Assembly: GCA_013398055.1 (NCBI GenBank)
Contig: VZRS01001524.1
Coordinates: 327,766 to 391,765, forward strand
DNA from: Ifrita kowaldi
Lineage: Eukaryota; Chordata; Aves; Passeriformes; Cinclosomatidae
Reading direction: 5' to 3'
DNA length: 64,000 bases
Below, piece after piece: positions 61,236 to 64,000 of this stretch. How positions within the stretch are numbered: position 1 is the stretch's first letter; every line of letters begins with the position of its first letter. Made by a program: the position numbers and the translations under genes. Under the pieces are notes generated by a model, which ran no database searches, was not told the DNA's origin, and was given only the letters and a program-made list of their open reading frames with translations.

Positions 61236-64000
61236 ATCTCATTGAGCCTCCCACTCAAAACTCTCTCCTTACAGAGAACTTCAATTTATCAAGTTCCTGG
61301 ATGAAAAGTGAAGGTAACACTGCCAGTTGTGGTGAGATTCTGCCACAGACAACCCAACCTAAGTAAGCTAAGTGAACAAAACTTCTTACAAATAACTGAA
61401 TTTTCAGAGAAAGACAAAAAATTGCTTCTAAATTCAAAAATGCCACCTAAAGAATGCCCAAAAATGATAGCCTGGTCTTTCAGGTAGCAGGCTGATAAGT
61501 TAGTGCTAGATCCAACATATTTATTCAACAATACAGGAGTTGTGGATCTTCAAATTCTGCCATTGCTGGAATGGTATGATTTCATTCAATAGCACAGAGA
61601 GCGTATATGACAAACACTCAGACTGGGCTATCACCCTTTGCAATGTCTAGGGATGTCCTGGCCTGGAGGCATGCTCAAGTGTATGCTGTTTGGGAGATTT
61701 GAGGGCTTGGCTACGACAGGGATTTGGGACAAAAGATGGGTTGTAATGTAAAGTGATACTGTCAGGATGTCTTTCATATCCACATCAAAAGTTACCTGTC
61801 TTCACTTGTAGTTTATACATTGTTAATAGCTATTTGTCCTGCAATAAAATACTGCAGTTCACATCCAGAACTCTCTACCTTGCTGTCACTTGAATATATT
61901 TTCTCTCTGGGTTAATGCAAGCTCAAGACCTCTTGCTTTGGAGATAGGAGGTGACAGAGGGAAGGGCAAGAATTCCTTCTGAGCATTTCATCCATTCTAT
62001 ACAGCTATATGGGCATTGCTGGTAGGAACTGATGCTTTTGTCCCTTCAGAAACTAATTCCAGCTTCCATTACTCTAAACTGTCATGACAGCTTAAAGTCA
62101 CAATGTTAGTGCTGCTAATGCTAATCTGATAAACCCTTTATTTGCAACCTCCAAGTCACTTGGAGAGTATAATCAGTTCCTGTCTCCAAACAGAAGGCTG
62201 AATCCAAAGGTAAGGGAGATGGCCTCCAAATGTGAGTAACAAGCCTCTAAGGACTGTCTGCCCAAAGCCATGACCACACTCGAAGAAGCAGGAATACCAC
62301 TTGTGTAGATGCTCCCTGCAAACAAGCTGCTTAAATAAACTGTTAGTTACCTAACAGTTAAAAGGTGTACTAAGTCCTGTTACACCATTCATTTACCTTT
62401 ATCCTTTGTGAAAACAGCTGCTTTAATGTGTCACTTGTATACTTGTGTCTATGATAGTAGATTGTATCTACATATAAATGAAAGGTAAGATAGTTATTAG
62501 CTTTAAGAAGTTCCTCTGTCACTAAAAAATGGAATATGGTAAATTTCTTCCTATCAACTACAAGTTGGTCAGGCTGGAGGCCGAGGCAGAATCAGTGGTG
62601 TGCAAAGTTGTCCTCTTTTGTCTCTCAGAGAAACAGGATTAGTTGAGCTGACAAAAGATAAACGGGCAGATGGCACTTTATAGAGGGCAAAGCACACTGT
62701 CAAAGCACATAAGACCATCTGCCCTGGGACTGGTTTGGCTTGGCACCCATTAAAACAATAATTTAGAGCAGAAGATGAGAAAATCAGAATATAAGGAAGA
62801 CAGAAAAATAATTATTGGGGCTCTCAATTTTTCTTATTCATATGACATATGTAGAAGATTCTAAGCTTTCTTCTGCAAAATCTTGGAAAATGCATGAAAG
62901 GTATTTGCCTCGTGCAAACAGGTTTGCCACATATGTGGACAGTGTGGTCCTAGAGTACAAAGCAAATGTTCCTGAATAAAAGAGGAATTCTACAGCTTCC
63001 TTGGAAAACAGGACAGCTAAAGTGGCACAGGTGGAGGTGCCCAGAAATGCTGCATTAGGGTGTGCAGCAATTTCATTGTGCAAACACTGCTCAGAACTTT
63101 TAGGTCACCAGCACTACCTTCTTCCCAGCTCTGATACCGGATCCATACTCAATACCTGAAGATGGCATGGCTAAACTCCATAGCCAAAAGGTTTGTATAA
63201 TTTAGAAGTCTGACATGAAACTATTGAGGTAGTTAGGAATGTATAAAATAAAAACAGACTTAGTTCTATTCTTGTGAAAAAATTGGCTCTGCTTCTTTCT
63301 TTGTAAAAGAACTGCCACGTAGCTTGGCCAAATACTTTTGTATAATAAGGCACATGGTTCCATCTTTATTCCTTCTTGTATTCTAGATGACTACTGGAAT
63401 TTTGTGATTGCTGTGCCTAAACCATCACTGGGCTTTCATCAACCTTTCTTTGGAGGCAAGTGAAAGCTTGTGGTCAGTTCCAGGATTTCAAACGTGTTTT
63501 CCAATCTTTCTTAGGGGATATTTTCTAGTAATTCATTCTGATTACTGGTTTATTAAGAAATTTGATGGCTACTGTGATATAAACAACAGCATTGGTTGTT
63601 TTGCTCCTGCCAAACTTCCTCATTTATCTAACTAGGTCACTGGTTTGCTGAGGTGCACTTCACGGAAAATTCTGAAACTGCTGCTTAGTCTGATATTGAG
63701 AAGCTGCAAAGGCTTCTTCCCTACAAGAAAGGTCATTAGCACAAAGTCTGATGCATAAGAAATTAGCTGTATGCTAATCCTAGGGTTGGTGGTGTGAGTA
63801 ATCTGAGCACGAAGGGAAGGCTCAGCTCGGTAGGCGTGATTCATGTAATCCTACTGGAGTCTGCAGAGGCCGGCGTCTGAACTGAATCATCTGCGTCTGA
63901 TGTTCCTTCCCTTCTTGCCCAAGAGAACGAAGGAGCCTTAAACAGCCCTGCACCTTTTTCCCCAGCAGACTGATAAAGCTCCTGACCTTAACTTTGTAAG
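61236..64000. other. BRDT 3' flank, no gene recognised
   Basis: 2.8 kb, AT-rich at first. CpG density rises slightly near 63800-63920. The last bases hold a pyrimidine tract with CCCCAG (63965), 30 bases, and TTT|GTAAG (63996), a possible tiny exon cut by the window edge. The mammalian downstream neighbour, EPHX4, shows no coding sequence here. Confidence 0.45.

Noticed and set aside
62560..62605. Words resembling a primate Alu (gtcaggctggaggccgaggcag)
   Set aside because: The order and surrounding bases do not follow an Alu consensus, there is no poly(A) tail, and the rest of the window is avian in character.

Overview
This is a stretch of vertebrate nuclear DNA, most likely from a bird. 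It is AT-rich and mostly non-coding. The coding sequence is split into short exons with GT-AG introns. There are relics resembling the 3' ends of CR1 retrotransposons, and the introns are compact. A crocodilian or turtle source cannot be formally excluded from sequence alone. There are no bacterial-type operons, CRISPR arrays or phage genes.

The one gene that can be read with confidence is BRDT, the testis-associated BET-family double-bromodomain protein, on the + strand. I assembled 19 coding exons by eye between 39263 and 60239. Every junction is GT-AG, every codon phase closes, and the result is one open frame of 3024 nt (1007 residues plus stop). The order of parts is bromodomain 1 (exons 1-3), a linker (exon 4), bromodomain 2 (exons 5-7), an acidic serine cluster, a lysine-rich segment (exon 8), the ET domain (exon 9), a serine-rich tract (exon 11), a poorly conserved region (exons 12-16), and the BET carboxy-terminal motif (exons 17-19). 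A non-coding 5' exon must lie upstream, because a splice acceptor at 39211-39212 sits just before the start codon. A good poly(A) signal lies at 60944-60949.

The most interesting observation is inside BRDT. Bromodomain 1 keeps all the usual acetyl-lysine pocket residues. Bromodomain 2 keeps its WPF shelf and pocket asparagine, but its ZA loop is heavily rewritten with no change in length: the usual Leu, Leu, Tyr, Tyr and Met positions read Phe, Thr, Asn, Gln and Thr. The ET domain and C-terminus stay well conserved, so this looks like selective loss or re-purposing of one reader module rather than decay of the gene.

Layout: 1-11.87 kb has no recognisable exon. It is tentatively the first intron of a minus-strand neighbour, TGFBR3, which lies next to BRDT in mammals. 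About 11.9-12.96 kb is a CpG island interrupted by a 432-base assembly gap, with a strong minus-strand splice donor at its left edge. 13-39.2 kb is intergenic or BRDT 5' flank, with a CR1 relic near 15.3 kb and a GC-rich, donor-bearing block near 25.7-26.2 kb that could be a BRDT 5' exon or promoter. 39.2-61 kb is BRDT. 61-64 kb is 3' flank, beginning with a MITE-like element apparently inserted in a CR1 relic. The next mammalian-order gene, EPHX4, is not visible before the window ends.
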